Notes under the pieces: generated by a model
The model's database searches: none
What the model saw: only the letters and a program-made list of their open reading frames with translations
Told to the model about the DNA's origin: nothing
Assembly: GCF_004194535.1 (NCBI RefSeq)
Contig: NZ_CP025781.1
Location: 310,001 to 374,000, forward strand
Reading direction: 5' to 3'
Source: Iodobacter fluviatilis
GTDB taxonomy: Bacteria > Pseudomonadota > Gammaproteobacteria > Burkholderiales > Chitinibacteraceae
DNA length: 64,000 nt
Shown: positions 9,448-20,000 of the stretch, one piece after another
How the letters are laid out: each line of letters opens with the position of its first letter
How positions within the stretch are numbered: position 1 is the first letter of the stretch
Made by a program: the position numbers and the translations under genes

Positions 9448-9660
9448 TTCCATTCATCGCATTTAACAACTCCCAGTATTCAGTCATATCACTGACATTC
9501 CACAGCGTCACCAATGCGTCTCCCTGTGTGGCCACATGAATATTACTGCGAATGCCAAATAAAGATTGCAGTAAATGCTGTGGCCAATAGACTTCGGCAC
9601 ACTGCATAATTTTAGCGGCTCTTGCATTTGGGCCCCTGTCTCTGCATATTGAGCGCGCAC
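9437..9660 (-). pseudogene. possible degraded coding fragment, unrecognised
   Basis: On the reverse strand a frame ending at TAA 9437-9439 encodes a protein-like stretch (QHLLQSLFGIRSNIHVATQG, then LVTLWNVSDMTEYWELLNAM). Another frame upstream encodes STVRAQYAETGAQMQEPLKL. They could be joined by one frameshift near 9603. No start or ribosome site is visible. It overlaps the end of the diguanylate cyclase gene by 11 bases. I do not recognise the family. A second tiny open stretch on the plus strand (about 9696-9794, ending VLWPQKQQVV) may be a further remnant. The stretch 9448-9902 holds no complete gene. Confidence 0.25.
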
Positions 9661-9840
9661 CGTGCTGGCAATAGAAACCCTAGCAGCTAGGCTAAAGCAA
9701 TGAGGTATTTACTAAAGAGAAAGGGTATAACCCTGTGGATGCGCTGGGTGAATCGCTGGCAGTACTGTGGCCGCAGAAACAACAGGTGGTTTGAGCTATT
9801 TCTTTAAAGCTAGGCGGGGTGTGAGACGGTTTGGCTGTAC

Positions 9841-9868
9841 ATGGTGGGTAAGCCAAACCCACCATTTT
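9841..9868. terminator. stem-loop between convergent genes
   Basis: ATGGTGGGT (9841-9849) pairs perfectly with ACCCACCAT (9857-9865) across a 7-base loop, followed by TTT on the plus strand. It lies between the diguanylate cyclase gene and the end of rlmB, where a terminator is expected. Confidence 0.5.
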
Positions 9869-9902
9869 GGCTCCCCCCACCCACCTAAGTAGCGATGACC
9901 TA

Positions 9903-10643
9903 TTACTTATTCATTTCACGCTGACGGCGACTTTCTGCAAGGATAATCCCACTGGCTACCGATACATTCAAGCTTTCTACCGAGCCAAACATTGGGATAG
10001 AAACCAAGGTATCGCAAGATTCACGCGTCAGGCGGCGCATGCCTTCACCTTCATTGCCCAATACCCAAGCCAATGGGCCGGTTTGGTTGAAATGATGCAA
10101 ATCAGTTTTGGCATCGGCATCCGTACCTACAATCCAAACATTTTGATCTTTTAAATCGCGTAAAGTGCGCGCTAAATTAGTCACCATGATGTAAGGAATC
10201 ACTTCGGCAGCACCGCAAGCCACTTTAGATACGGTGGCATTAATGCTAACCGATTTATCTTTTGGTGCAATCACGGCATGCACGCCCATTGCATCGGCCA
10301 CACGCAAGCAAGCGCCTAGATTATGCGGATCGGTAATACCATCCAAAATTAGCAAAAACGGTGGCTCAGTCAGATCTTCCAGTACATCTTCCAGCACCAC
10401 GTAAGATTTACCCGCGTCGATCATCGCCGCTACGCCTTGGTGGCGAGCATGACCCGTCATCCCATCCAAACGCGAGGCATCCACCATAATCACGTGCACG
10501 CCTTGCTGCTCTGCTAATTTCAGTAGCTCTTTAGCACGTGGATCGGCGCGACTGCCATTAAAGAACAATTCTAAAACGCTATCAGGGAAGCGTTTAACAC
10601 GGGACGCAACGGCATGAAAACCGTGGATTAATTTTTTTTGCAT
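9903..10643 (-). CDS. rlmB: 23S rRNA (guanosine-2'-O-)-methyltransferase RlmB
   Basis: RlmB methylates the ribose of G2251 in the P loop of 23S rRNA using S-adenosylmethionine. The 246-residue protein has the N-terminal substrate-binding domain ([20 protein letters not shown], about 4-75) and a SPOUT methyltransferase domain. The trefoil-knot motifs are visible: [31 protein letters not shown] and [19 protein letters not shown]. The length fits the family. In many relatives rlmB follows rnr (RNase R), but here the upstream neighbour is a c-di-GMP enzyme gene 72 bases away, so it may have its own promoter. Confidence 0.95.
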   Translation of the reverse strand: MQKKLIHGFHAVASRVKRFPDSVLELFFNGSRADPRAKELLKLAEQQGVHVIMVDASRLDGMTGHARHQGVAAMIDAGKSYVVLEDVLEDLTEPPFLLILDGITDPHNLGACLRVADAMGVHAVIAPKDKSVSINATVSKVACGAAEVIPYIMVTNLARTLRDLKDQNVWIVGTDADAKTDLHHFNQTGPLAWVLGNEGEGMRRLTRESCDTLVSIPMFGSVESLNVSVASGIILAESRRQREMNK

Positions 10644-10715
10644 ATCAGACTCTGTTTACGTTTTTTCGCAATGGTGCTTAGCCCTCAATGAGCTAGGCAT
10701 GCGATTAAAATCACC

Positions 10716-13229
10716 TTAAAAAACCGGTTCTTTATTAGATGGATTTAGCTTTACCAGCCCTTCATGGGCTAGATACGCCACAAGATCATCGGCAGACAAG
10801 GCGCGTGAGTATAAATAACCTTGCACGCTATGGCAGCCGCTTTTGCGCAAGAATAACATTTGTTGAGCCGTTTCTACGCCTTCACCGACTACCGTGAGGC
10901 GTAATTTACGTGCCATGGCAATAATTGCCTCGGTAATCGCGGCATTATCCGAGTCCTCCGGCAGGCCTTCCACAAAGGATCGATCAATTTTTAAGCTATC
11001 AATCGGGAAATGCTTAAGATTAGAAAGCGATGAATAGCCCGTTCCAAAATCATCAATAGCCAGCATCACCCCCATCAACTTCAGCTCATTAAGGGTCTGC
11101 ACGGCCCGTTTTGGGTCTTGCATAATCATGCTCTCGGTGATTTCCAACTCTAAGCGCGATGCAGGCAAGCCGCTTTGCACCAGCGCCTCTTTCACCTGCT
11201 GCACTAAATTTTCTTTTTGGAATTGCCTTGGAGATAAATTGACGGCCACGTGTGGAATATCCAAACCCGCCTTCAACCAAACACACATTTGCCGACACGC
11301 TTCAAAGAGCACCCACTCGCCAATAGCCACAATCAGGCCACTTTCTTCAGCCAATGGAATAAAACTCACCGGAGGAACCAAGCCCAAGCTTGGGTGATTC
11401 CAACGAATCAAGCTTTCTAAACCACTTAAGCGACCAGATGCTAAATCAATTTTGGGTTGATAGTGCAGGCAAAACTGCTGGCGCTCTAAAGCATGACGTA
11501 AGCCGTTTTCCATCATCAGATGCTCAAACGCCATTTCATTCATATTTGCAGCAAAAAACTGCACATTGTTTTTGCCTGTTTCTTTGGCGCGGTACATCGC
11601 CACATCAGCATTTTTAAGTAGAGCCGCAGGCGTTTTACCATCACAAGGATAAACACTCACACCGATGGAGCAGCTTACAAACAATTCTTGGCCATTAATC
11701 ACGCAAGGCTGGATTAAAGCCTGGCGCAAATCCTCAGCCACTAGGCTTACTTGCTCTAGGGATTCGGCATCTTCCAGCAAAATAGTAAATTCATCCCCGC
11801 CAATACGGGCTAAAACATCATATTCACTCACTACCGTTTGTAAGCGTTGCGCCACAGTCACTAATAAAGCATCGCCCACTTCATGACCAAGCGTGTCATT
11901 AATGGTTTTAAAGCGATCTAGGTCAATAAACAAAACAGCAAATGGCTTGTCATCAGCGCTTAGCACCGCATGGTTAAGCTTTTCTTGCAATGCCATACGG
12001 TTATACAACCCCGTGAGCGGGTCGTGGTTGGCCAGATAATAGAGCCGCTGCTCCGCTGATTTTCTATGGGTGTAATCAGAAAAAACCCCCACATAATTGG
12101 TCATTCTGCCCTGCTCATCCCTTACCGCACTAATCGACAGCCACGCAGGATAGACTTCCCCACATTTACGCTTATCCTCCATCTCCCCCTGCCATTGCCC
12201 GTAAGTATTTAATTCATCCAACATTTTACGGTTGATATCGAGCTGCCCTTGCTGCTTAAACATGCGTGAAATATGCCCAATCGCATCCTTAGGCTCAAAT
12301 CCTGTAATACGGCAAAAAGCAGCGTTAACAGCCACAATGCGAGCATTGGCATCAGTAATTAAAATGCCTTGACTGGCACTACCAAAAACCTGTGCAGCCA
12401 AACGCGTGCCTTTCGCTGCCACAAAGTCTTCTTGATTGGAGGCCGCCAGCACCACGCCGGTTACCACCACAGATAAAAGCAGCAAAGTGGATAAAACACC
12501 ACCCAGCCATATATTACCGAATTGCGAACACGCCGCCAGCAATGCAACCACTATCCCAAGCACGCCATTGCCAACGTGGCCAAAGCGTAATGCAGACCAA
12601 ATAATTAAAGGAAACAATAAAAACAGCAATTCTTTGTGACCATTAAATTCGCTGAGTAATAGTGCGCCCAAGCCCGTAATCGCCACCACCAATAGCAATT
12701 CAGCCAGTCTATTGGGCCAAATCATGGCACGCTGATGCTGCAAGCCAAAACAAAATGGCACCACAATTAAAATAAAGAGGGCATCCCCCAACCACCAAGA
12801 AATCCAATCAAAGAACAACAACGTGGTTGAGGCTGGAAAAAACACACTTTCAATAACCACACCGCAACTGGCAGCAAAAAATGCGCCTACCAAAGGGCCA
12901 GCAAAAAGTAGCCGCATACTGTCTTTAACCCGTAGCTCTCCACCCAAAGCAAATTTGGGCAATAAGGCCTGCACCAGCAGAGGCTGCACAATGTTCAGCA
13001 AGGAAAGCGCTAATACCCCCTGAAGTGGGTAACCTTGAAGCACTGGCAATATCCAAGAAACGAGCGCCAAAGGAAGGATGGAGCGAGGGCCAGCTAGGAG
13101 TAAAGCTGCAACCCCTATTCCTGCATGCAAACTAAACAAATGCTGCCCTGAGGACAATTTCCAGCTAATAAAACTTGAAATACCGTATATCAAAGCAATA
13201 AGTAACTGCTGTAGCCAAATCCTACGCAT
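10716..13229 (-). CDS. MASE1-PAS-GGDEF-EAL cyclic di-GMP protein
   Basis: The 837-residue inner-membrane protein joins a MASE1 sensor of about eight TM segments (1-270) to a PAS domain. The PAS domain (about 275-400) contains ILITDANARIVAVNAAFCRI and ends in YVGVFSDYTHRK. The GGDEF domain carries an intact GGDEF motif (ARIGGDEFTILLED, about residues 474-487). The EAL domain (about 570-825) has ESL in place of EAL within LESLIRWNHPSLG, a frequent functional variant. It also keeps ITESMIM, DDFGTGYSSLSNLKHFPIDS and GEGVET. It could make, degrade or switch between both activities for c-di-GMP; the conserved DDFGTGYSSL metal-binding motif suggests phosphodiesterase activity. It is divergent from mfd. 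Confidence 0.92.
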   Translation of the reverse strand: MRRIWLQQLLIALIYGISSFISWKLSSGQHLFSLHAGIGVAALLLAGPRSILPLALVSWILPVLQGYPLQGVLALSLLNIVQPLLVQALLPKFALGGELRVKDSMRLLFAGPLVGAFFAASCGVVIESVFFPASTTLLFFDWISWWLGDALFILIVVPFCFGLQHQRAMIWPNRLAELLLVVAITGLGALLLSEFNGHKELLFLLFPLIIWSALRFGHVGNGVLGIVVALLAACSQFGNIWLGGVLSTLLLLSVVVTGVVLAASNQEDFVAAKGTRLAAQVFGSASQGILITDANARIVAVNAAFCRITGFEPKDAIGHISRMFKQQGQLDINRKMLDELNTYGQWQGEMEDKRKCGEVYPAWLSISAVRDEQGRMTNYVGVFSDYTHRKSAEQRLYYLANHDPLTGLYNRMALQEKLNHAVLSADDKPFAVLFIDLDRFKTINDTLGHEVGDALLVTVAQRLQTVVSEYDVLARIGGDEFTILLEDAESLEQVSLVAEDLRQALIQPCVINGQELFVSCSIGVSVYPCDGKTPAALLKNADVAMYRAKETGKNNVQFFAANMNEMAFEHLMMENGLRHALERQQFCLHYQPKIDLASGRLSGLESLIRWNHPSLGLVPPVSFIPLAEESGLIVAIGEWVLFEACRQMCVWLKAGLDIPHVAVNLSPRQFQKENLVQQVKEALVQSGLPASRLELEITESMIMQDPKRAVQTLNELKLMGVMLAIDDFGTGYSSLSNLKHFPIDSLKIDRSFVEGLPEDSDNAAITEAIIAMARKLRLTVVGEGVETAQQMLFLRKSGCHSVQGYLYSRALSADDLVAYLAHEGLVKLNPSNKEPVF

Positions 13230-13418
13230 TAATATTGCCCCTCCTGAGCGATCTTTATTCTTTTCTATGCGAATAAAATATGTCTAATTTTGTAAGCATC
13301 ATTCTGTAGATGAGAAAAAAAATCAAGTACTACCTTTCTAAACCCTTTGAGAAAACCTCGTAAATCCCCTAGCGCGCCTAAATTTTATCGCCGTCATTTG
13401 AAAGCAGGCCTAAAACAT

Positions 13419-13487
13419 TTGCACGCACGCATAGATGCGATTTAGTGCAATTTTAAGCGATGGCTAAATCATGAGGACGGGTATAAT
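13419..13487 (+). promoter_or_regulatory. putative mfd promoter with upstream palindrome
   Basis: A perfect -10 hexamer TATAAT lies at 13482-13487, 21 bases before the first mfd ATG; no good -35 is visible at the right distance. Upstream, TTGCAC (13419-13424) and GTGCAA (13445-13450) form an inverted pair with an inner CGCAT/ATGCG pair, a possible operator or small hairpin. The rest of the 279-base divergent gap shows nothing else. Confidence 0.4.
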
Positions 13488-13508
13488 CCGCCACTACGCT
13501 TTCTATGA

Positions 13509-16500
13509 ATGCCACCTGCCATGACTCTGCCTGCACTCCCCTTAAACGGCCAACGCACCCAAATCAATGCCCTGCATGGATCTGGTGATGCTTGGGCCTT
13601 AAGCCACTATGCAAATATTGCCCACCCACTGGTGGTGTTTACATCAAGTGCGCAGGTGGCCAGCCGCTTAAAAGAAGAAATTGCTTTTCTAGCACCGCAA
13701 AAAAACATCGTGCTGTTTCCTGACTGGGAAACACTGGCTTACGATCATTTTAGCCCGCACCATGATTTAATTTCGGAGCGCTTAGCTGCGCTATGGCAGA
13801 TTCGTCAGAATCAAGCAGATGTGGTGATTGTACCCGTGCAAACAGCGATGGGCGTTTTGCCCCCAGTAGAGTACCTTGCCGCCTACACCTTCTTCCTAAA
13901 AAAAGGAGAGCGGCTTGATACAGATCAGCTACGCGCAGATATGGCATTTGCAGGTTACAGCCATGTCACTCAGGTTTATGGGCCAGGTGAGTTTTCTATC
14001 CGTGGCGGGCTGATTGATCTCTTCCCTATGGGCTCAACTCTGCCTTTTCGGCTCGATTTATTTGGCGATGTTATCGAAACCATCCGCACCTTTGATGTGG
14101 ATACCCAGCGCAGCCTTTATCCAGTTCCCGAAATCCGCCTCTTGCCCGCGCGTGAATTTCCGCTCGATGAAAAGGGGCGCACCCAGTTCAGACAACGCTT
14201 TAGAGAAGTATTTGAAGGCGACCCAAGTAAAGCACGCATTTATAAAGAAATAGGTAACGGCAGCACCCCCGCTGGGATTGAATATTATCTACCGCTATTT
14301 TTTGAACAAACGGCCACACTATTTGATTACTTGCCTAAAGACGCGGTTCTAGCCCAACACGGAGAGCTACTTGTCGCTGCGGAACAATTCTGGGCCGAAA
14401 CCTCTGACCGTTACCGAAACTTATCTGGCGACAAAGAGCGGCCAATTCTTGCGCCCAAAGATCTCTACCTCACGCCCGATGCGCTATTTAGCGGCTTAAA
14501 ACAACACCGCCGTATTGAATTTATTGCCGGTGATTCTGCATTCAGCACCACCCTGCCCGCTCTAAATGTAGACCGACGCAGCGAAAACCCAATCAGCAAG
14601 CTCACAGATTTTATTGCCCAATTTAAAGGACGTATTTTGCTATGTGCCGAAAGCCTTGGCCGCCGCGAAACCATGGCACAGTTTTTTGCTGAGTACGGAT
14701 TTAAACCTAAACTGATCGAAAGCTGGGCCGATATCCAAGCCAGTAAAGAGCAGGTTCTGCTTACCGCCGCGCCGTTTTACAACGGCTTTATCTTAAACGA
14801 CAGCGCACTGGCGATTATTACCGAAGCCAATCTGTATGAAATGGTGGCGCAAAGCCGTGGTAAGCGTCAGCAAAAGCGTAGTAATACTGATGCCATGCTG
14901 CGCGATTTATCCGAGCTAAAAATTGGCGATGCTGTGGTGCACGAAGGCCACGGTATTGGTCGCTACTCCGGCCTAACCAGCATGGATTTGGGTGAGGGCG
15001 AAACCGAGCTAGTCGTCATTGAATACGCGGGCAACGATAAACTGTATGTGCCGGTAAGCCAGCTGCATGTCATCAGCCGTTATTCCGGTGGTAGCGCAGA
15101 CGCGGCCCCCCTACATAAATTAGGCAGTGGCAGTTGGGATAAATCCAAACACAAAGCCGCTGAGCAAGTCAGAGACACCGCCGCAGAGCTGCTTAATCTC
15201 TACGCCCGCCGCGCCCTACGTAAGGGCCACGCTTTCGAATGGGATTTCCATGATTATGCCGCCTTTGCCGCAGGCTTTGGCTTTGAAGAAACCGCCGACC
15301 AAGCCGCTGCAATTGAAGCCGTATTGGTCGATATGCGTGTCGACAAACCAATGGATAGACTGGTGTGTGGTGACGTAGGCTTTGGTAAAACTGAAGTCGC
15401 GCTGCGTGCCGCCTTTGCTGCCGTAGCGGGCGGCAAGCAAGTAGCCGTCTTGGTGCCAACCACCCTACTGGCCGAGCAACATTTCCAAACCTTTAGCGAT
15501 CGCTTTTCTGACTGGCCGATTAAAGTGGCGGAAATCTCGCGCTTCAGAAGCGCTAAGGAAGCCGCTGCCACCATGAAAGGCATGGCGGAAGGCACGGTCG
15601 ATATTGTGATTGGCACGCATAAGCTAGTGCAGCCGGATGTGGAATTTAGCAAGCTGGGCCTCGTGATTATCGACGAAGAACACCGCTTTGGTGTGCGGCA
15701 AAAAGAGCAGCTTAAAGCGCTGCGTGCCGATGTGGATGTACTCACCCTTACCGCCACGCCGATTCCGCGCACGCTGGCGATGAGCCTAGAAGGCTTGCGT
15801 GACTTTTCCGTGATTGCCACCGCGCCCAATAAACGCCTTGCGGTTAAAACCTTTCTTGCCAAATTTAGCGACGGCATTATCCGCGAAGCGGTATTGCGCG
15901 AGCTAAAGCGCGGTGGCCAAGTATTCTTTTTACACAATGAAGTCGACACCATCGACAATATGCGCGAAAAACTCAGCACGCTGCTACCCGAAGCTCGCGT
16001 TGGCGTGGCGCATGGCCAAATGCGTGAACGCGATCTTGAACACGTGATGCGAGACTTTTCCCAGCAGCGTTTTAACATTCTGCTTTGCACCACCATTATT
16101 GAAACGGGGATCGACATCCCCAACGCCAACACTATTTTGATGAACCGCGCCGATAAATTTGGCTTGGCGCAATTACACCAGATGCGTGGCCGCGTGGGCC
16201 GCAGCCATCACCAGGCATACGCCTACCTGCTGGTGCCTGAGCCTGAAGCACTGTCCGGCGACGCTAAAAAACGCCTTGAAGCGATTCAAATGATGGATGA
16301 GTTGGGGGCTGGATTTTATCTGGCCATGCACGACTTAGAAATCCGCGGTGCGGGTGAAGTGCTGGGCGACTCGCAATCGGGTGAGATGCAGGAAATCGGC
16401 TTCTCGCTCTACAGCCAGATGCTCAAAGAAGCGGTTAAATCACTTAAAAAAGGCATCGAGCCTGATTTATCTCAGCCGCTGGGGGTCACCACCGAAATCA

Positions 16501-16919
16501 ATCTACGTGCCCCCGCGCTGCTACCCGCCGAATACTGCCCCGATGTAAACGAGCGCTTAAGCCTCTATAAACGTCTTGCTCATTGTGAAAGCAATGAAGA
16601 TCTAGATGACATTATGCAAGAGCTGATCGATCGCTTCGGCTTATTGCCTGCTCCCGCCAAAGTACTACTCGATTGCCACCGCCTGCGCATGATTGCTGGC
16701 AGCTTGGGCATTGCTAAAATCGACGCCAGTGATGTCGCTATCGTGCTGAGCTTTACCACCAATACCGTGATCGAGCCGATGAAAATAATCAAACTCATCC
16801 AAAACAAAAAGAATTATAAAATGAGCGGCCAAGATAAATTACGCGTAGAGGGCAACTGGCCAGAAAGCGCCTTGCGGGCTGTGCGAGTGAAAGAGCTGCT
16901 GCAGGAGCTAAGACACTAA
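13509..16919 (+). CDS. mfd: transcription-repair coupling factor Mfd
   Basis: Mfd removes RNA polymerase stalled at DNA lesions and recruits UvrA. The 1136-residue protein shows the UvrB-like N-terminal module (VVFTSSAQVASRLKEEIAFL, LFPDWETLAYDHFSPHHDLI; about 1-340). It then has the RNA polymerase interaction domain (IGDAVVHEGHGIGRYSGL, about 475-545). The RecG-like motor contains Walker A GDVGFGKTEVALRAA, Walker B IIDEEHRFGVRQKEQ, TATPIPRTLAMSL and GRVGRSHHQAYAYLL. The C-terminal TRCF domain (LPAEYCPDVNERLSLYKRLA) completes it. Length and order match the family. Start ATG 13509 gives MPPAMTLPAL; the ATG at 13521 is an equally plausible start. The next gene follows after 152 bases. Confidence 0.97.
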   Translation: MPPAMTLPALPLNGQRTQINALHGSGDAWALSHYANIAHPLVVFTSSAQVASRLKEEIAFLAPQKNIVLFPDWETLAYDHFSPHHDLISERLAALWQIRQNQADVVIVPVQTAMGVLPPVEYLAAYTFFLKKGERLDTDQLRADMAFAGYSHVTQVYGPGEFSIRGGLIDLFPMGSTLPFRLDLFGDVIETIRTFDVDTQRSLYPVPEIRLLPAREFPLDEKGRTQFRQRFREVFEGDPSKARIYKEIGNGSTPAGIEYYLPLFFEQTATLFDYLPKDAVLAQHGELLVAAEQFWAETSDRYRNLSGDKERPILAPKDLYLTPDALFSGLKQHRRIEFIAGDSAFSTTLPALNVDRRSENPISKLTDFIAQFKGRILLCAESLGRRETMAQFFAEYGFKPKLIESWADIQASKEQVLLTAAPFYNGFILNDSALAIITEANLYEMVAQSRGKRQQKRSNTDAMLRDLSELKIGDAVVHEGHGIGRYSGLTSMDLGEGETELVVIEYAGNDKLYVPVSQLHVISRYSGGSADAAPLHKLGSGSWDKSKHKAAEQVRDTAAELLNLYARRALRKGHAFEWDFHDYAAFAAGFGFEETADQAAAIEAVLVDMRVDKPMDRLVCGDVGFGKTEVALRAAFAAVAGGKQVAVLVPTTLLAEQHFQTFSDRFSDWPIKVAEISRFRSAKEAAATMKGMAEGTVDIVIGTHKLVQPDVEFSKLGLVIIDEEHRFGVRQKEQLKALRADVDVLTLTATPIPRTLAMSLEGLRDFSVIATAPNKRLAVKTFLAKFSDGIIREAVLRELKRGGQVFFLHNEVDTIDNMREKLSTLLPEARVGVAHGQMRERDLEHVMRDFSQQRFNILLCTTIIETGIDIPNANTILMNRADKFGLAQLHQMRGRVGRSHHQAYAYLLVPEPEALSGDAKKRLEAIQMMDELGAGFYLAMHDLEIRGAGEVLGDSQSGEMQEIGFSLYSQMLKEAVKSLKKGIEPDLSQPLGVTTEINLRAPALLPAEYCPDVNERLSLYKRLAHCESNEDLDDIMQELIDRFGLLPAPAKVLLDCHRLRMIAGSLGIAKIDASDVAIVLSFTTNTVIEPMKIIKLIQNKKNYKMSGQDKLRVEGNWPESALRAVRVKELLQELRH

Positions 16920-17071
16920 TGTCTTCTTAGGGCGGTTACAACGGTTTATCGTGTCCTCCCCAAGAAACTCGCATCAGCTCACCTGCTGCAATTTTTAACG
17001 GACAAAACGTCATCGTGGCCCAAGCGCTGCTCTGGCCATCACTTTAATCCTCACATTACCAACAAGCCACT

Positions 17072-20000
17072 ATGCCGACTTCTCTTCCCGCCATTCATTC
17101 CGACGATCTGCCTTTGCTTTACGCTATGGCATTGCTACAAGAGCCGGTCACTCAGGCACGGCTGGTCTTGCTGCTGACGCTACGTAAAGAAAAAATGGCC
17201 GATGGCACGGCTTATGATCCACCTAAAATCAAAGCATGCCTTGCCCGTCTGATGCTGCAAAAAGCAATCGCCCTGCAAGTGGGGATGGGCTATGCACTGG
17301 AAGATGAACACACTTTTCCAGTGCTATTAAAATTAAAACAAACCGGCTGGCTGCCCAGTTGGGTAGGCAGTTTGCGTGAGCTATTTACCCAGCAGCATGA
17401 GTACTCGCCTTGGAAAACCTATGATGCTGAATTTTGCCAGCGTGAAGTCATGTTTGCGGCTTTTTGCGGGCAGCTAGAGCTGCTTGGTGAATGGCGGCAG
17501 CGCCTTGGCTTGGCGCATCAGCTCACGCAGCATTTTTTTGAAAGTAGTAGCGGGCAACTGTTATTTTCTTTACTAGATGATGAAATCCAAAGCCAGCTTG
17601 TGCACGATGCCTTACTTGATAGCGCATGGAGTTTAAGCGACTGCAACAGCATTTATCACTACGCTTTAAGCATGTTTGAAAACAGCTTTTGCGATTGGCC
17701 GCTGCTTTCAGCCCAACTGGCAGCCCATGCGCTGCTGCGGGGCGATCTGGCCCAGCTCAAGCAAATTCAAGCCAAAACACCCGCGCAGTTTTTAGCCGAA
17801 AACCTCGCCGCCTTAGCCACATTACGTGGCGAATACGCCATTGCTGTTGAAATTTACGAAGCGCTAATTAAAGCTCACAAACAAGGTAGCGGTAAGCGTA
17901 AGTTTTTTTTAGAAAACACCGATGGCTTGCTCTATATTGTGGCGCTCTTAGGCTTGAACAGCCCCGCCAGCTTAAAGCTCGCCAAAGCACAAATTGACGA
18001 TGGCCATAAGCAAAAGCATGCTTATGCCTACCTTGCACTCAAGCCCTTAAGCGATCATTTGGTGCTAGGCGTACCGCTGATCAGCAGCTCACCTAGCTAT
18101 GTACACCAACCTAGCGATTGCGATGGCCTCTTTGAAGCACTGGCGCTCTTCTGGCAAGACAGCAATGTAGACGATAGCTGGTGTAAAAAGCTAATCACCG
18201 CCCGCAGTAAAGCAGAAAAAAATGGCTACCAATGGATCGCTGCCGAGCTGGATGTACTGATCCACCGCCAATTTGCTAAGCCGCTGGCCTTTCCCGGCTG
18301 GCATGCTCAGCAGCAGCTCACCCCACTGGTCTCCGCCATCGTGCGCGAAGAAGGCTGGCAACGCGCACTGGTAGCGCTTAGCCAGCTTAAAGCGGGCAGC
18401 GCAGCCAGCACCAGCGATACCCGGATTGCATGGCTAGTTGAAGAAAGCCATGGCGATATCCGTATCGAGCCACGCGAACAAAAGAAAAGCGCCAAAGGCA
18501 TCTGGAGCAAAGGCCGTGCTGTAGCGCTGCGCCGACTTTTACAAGAGCAAGGCACGCTGGCGGGAATGTCTGACCAAGATAAACGCGTGGCCAGCTGCAT
18601 CAGAAAATCGTACAACAATTACTACGGCGGCAGCGATTACGAGCTGGATGGCGAAACAGCGCTGGGACATTTAATCGGACATCCTGCACTGTTTTGGCTG
18701 GATGCACCCGATGTGCGCATCGACATTGCCAAAGGCGACGTGGCACTACTGCTTAAAGAAAAAAACGGCCAGATCACGCTAGAGCTCGATCCTGATATGG
18801 ATAGCAACGCGCCATTTATTTGGAAAAAAGAAACCCCAACCCGCTTAGTGATTTACAGCAGCAGCCCAGAAATCAAGCAAATTGCAGGCATTTTGGGTAC
18901 GGGCCTGGCGGTTCCCGTCGCCGCCAAAGCGCAGCTGGTGGATGTCATTACTGCGATTGCTCCGCATATTGCCATTCACTCTGATCTGCCCGAGCTAGCA
19001 GCACATGTGGAATCAGTACCCGCCGATGTCACGCTTTACGCCCATCTTTTGCCCCTGCAAGAAGGCCTGCGTTTGCAGCTCTTAGTGCGCCCAATGGCAG
19101 GTGGCAGCTGGATGACGCCCGCTAAAGGCAGTGTAAATGTACTCGGCGAGATCGAAGGCCGTGCCGTGCAGGCCGTGCGGGATTTAAGCCTTGAGAAAAA
19201 ACGCCTGAAACGCGTAATTGATGCATCCCCTACCTTATCGCAAGCGGAGCAAAATGGTCTGGAGTGGGAGCTATTCCATCCCGAGCTTTGCCTTGAGCTA
19301 TTAGCCGAGCTAAAAACCTTTGGCGACGATACGCTGCAGCTGGTGTGGCCTGAAGGCGAGCGTTTCCGCCTAAATAGCACCCGTGGCCTTGCGCAAATGT
19401 CGCTCACGGTTAAAAAACAAGGCGAATGGTTTGTTGCGGGTGGCGAGCTAACGCTAGACGATGGCCGCGTACTGGCGCTGCGCGAACTCTTGCAAATGAT
19501 GGATAAAGCCGAAGGCCGCTTCCTGCCATTGGGCGATGGCGATTATCTGGCCCTTACCGAAGCCTTTAAAAAGCGTCTAGATGAATTGCGCGTGCTGGCC
19601 GAGATGGGCAAAGACGGGCTAAAAATCAGCGCACTGACCGCGCCACTGCTGGCCGAGCTAGCCGGTGAAGTGGGCGATTTACAAAGCGATGCCGAATGGC
19701 AAGCACAAGTGGCTAAGCTTGATTCCCTCGCCGATTTCCAACCAAAAGTGCCCTCCACCCTGCAAGCCGAGCTACGCGACTATCAGCTAGAAGGCTTTCA
19801 GTGGCTATCCCGCCTTGCCCGTTGGGGCGTGGGAGCTTGTTTGGCCGATGATATGGGTTTGGGCAAAACCGTACAGTCCCTAGCGCTGCTGCTTACCCGC
19901 GCGCCGCAAGGCCCCGCGCTGGTGATTGCCCCGCTATCGGTGGCGCTAAACTGGCAAGCCGAAGCCATCCGCTTTGCACCCACGCTAAAAGTGCAGACTT

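Noticed and set aside
15254-16132. Long reverse-strand open frame (292 codons) inside mfd
   Set aside because: It is a shadow of the mfd reading frame with Ser/Arg-rich low-quality translation and no ribosome site.
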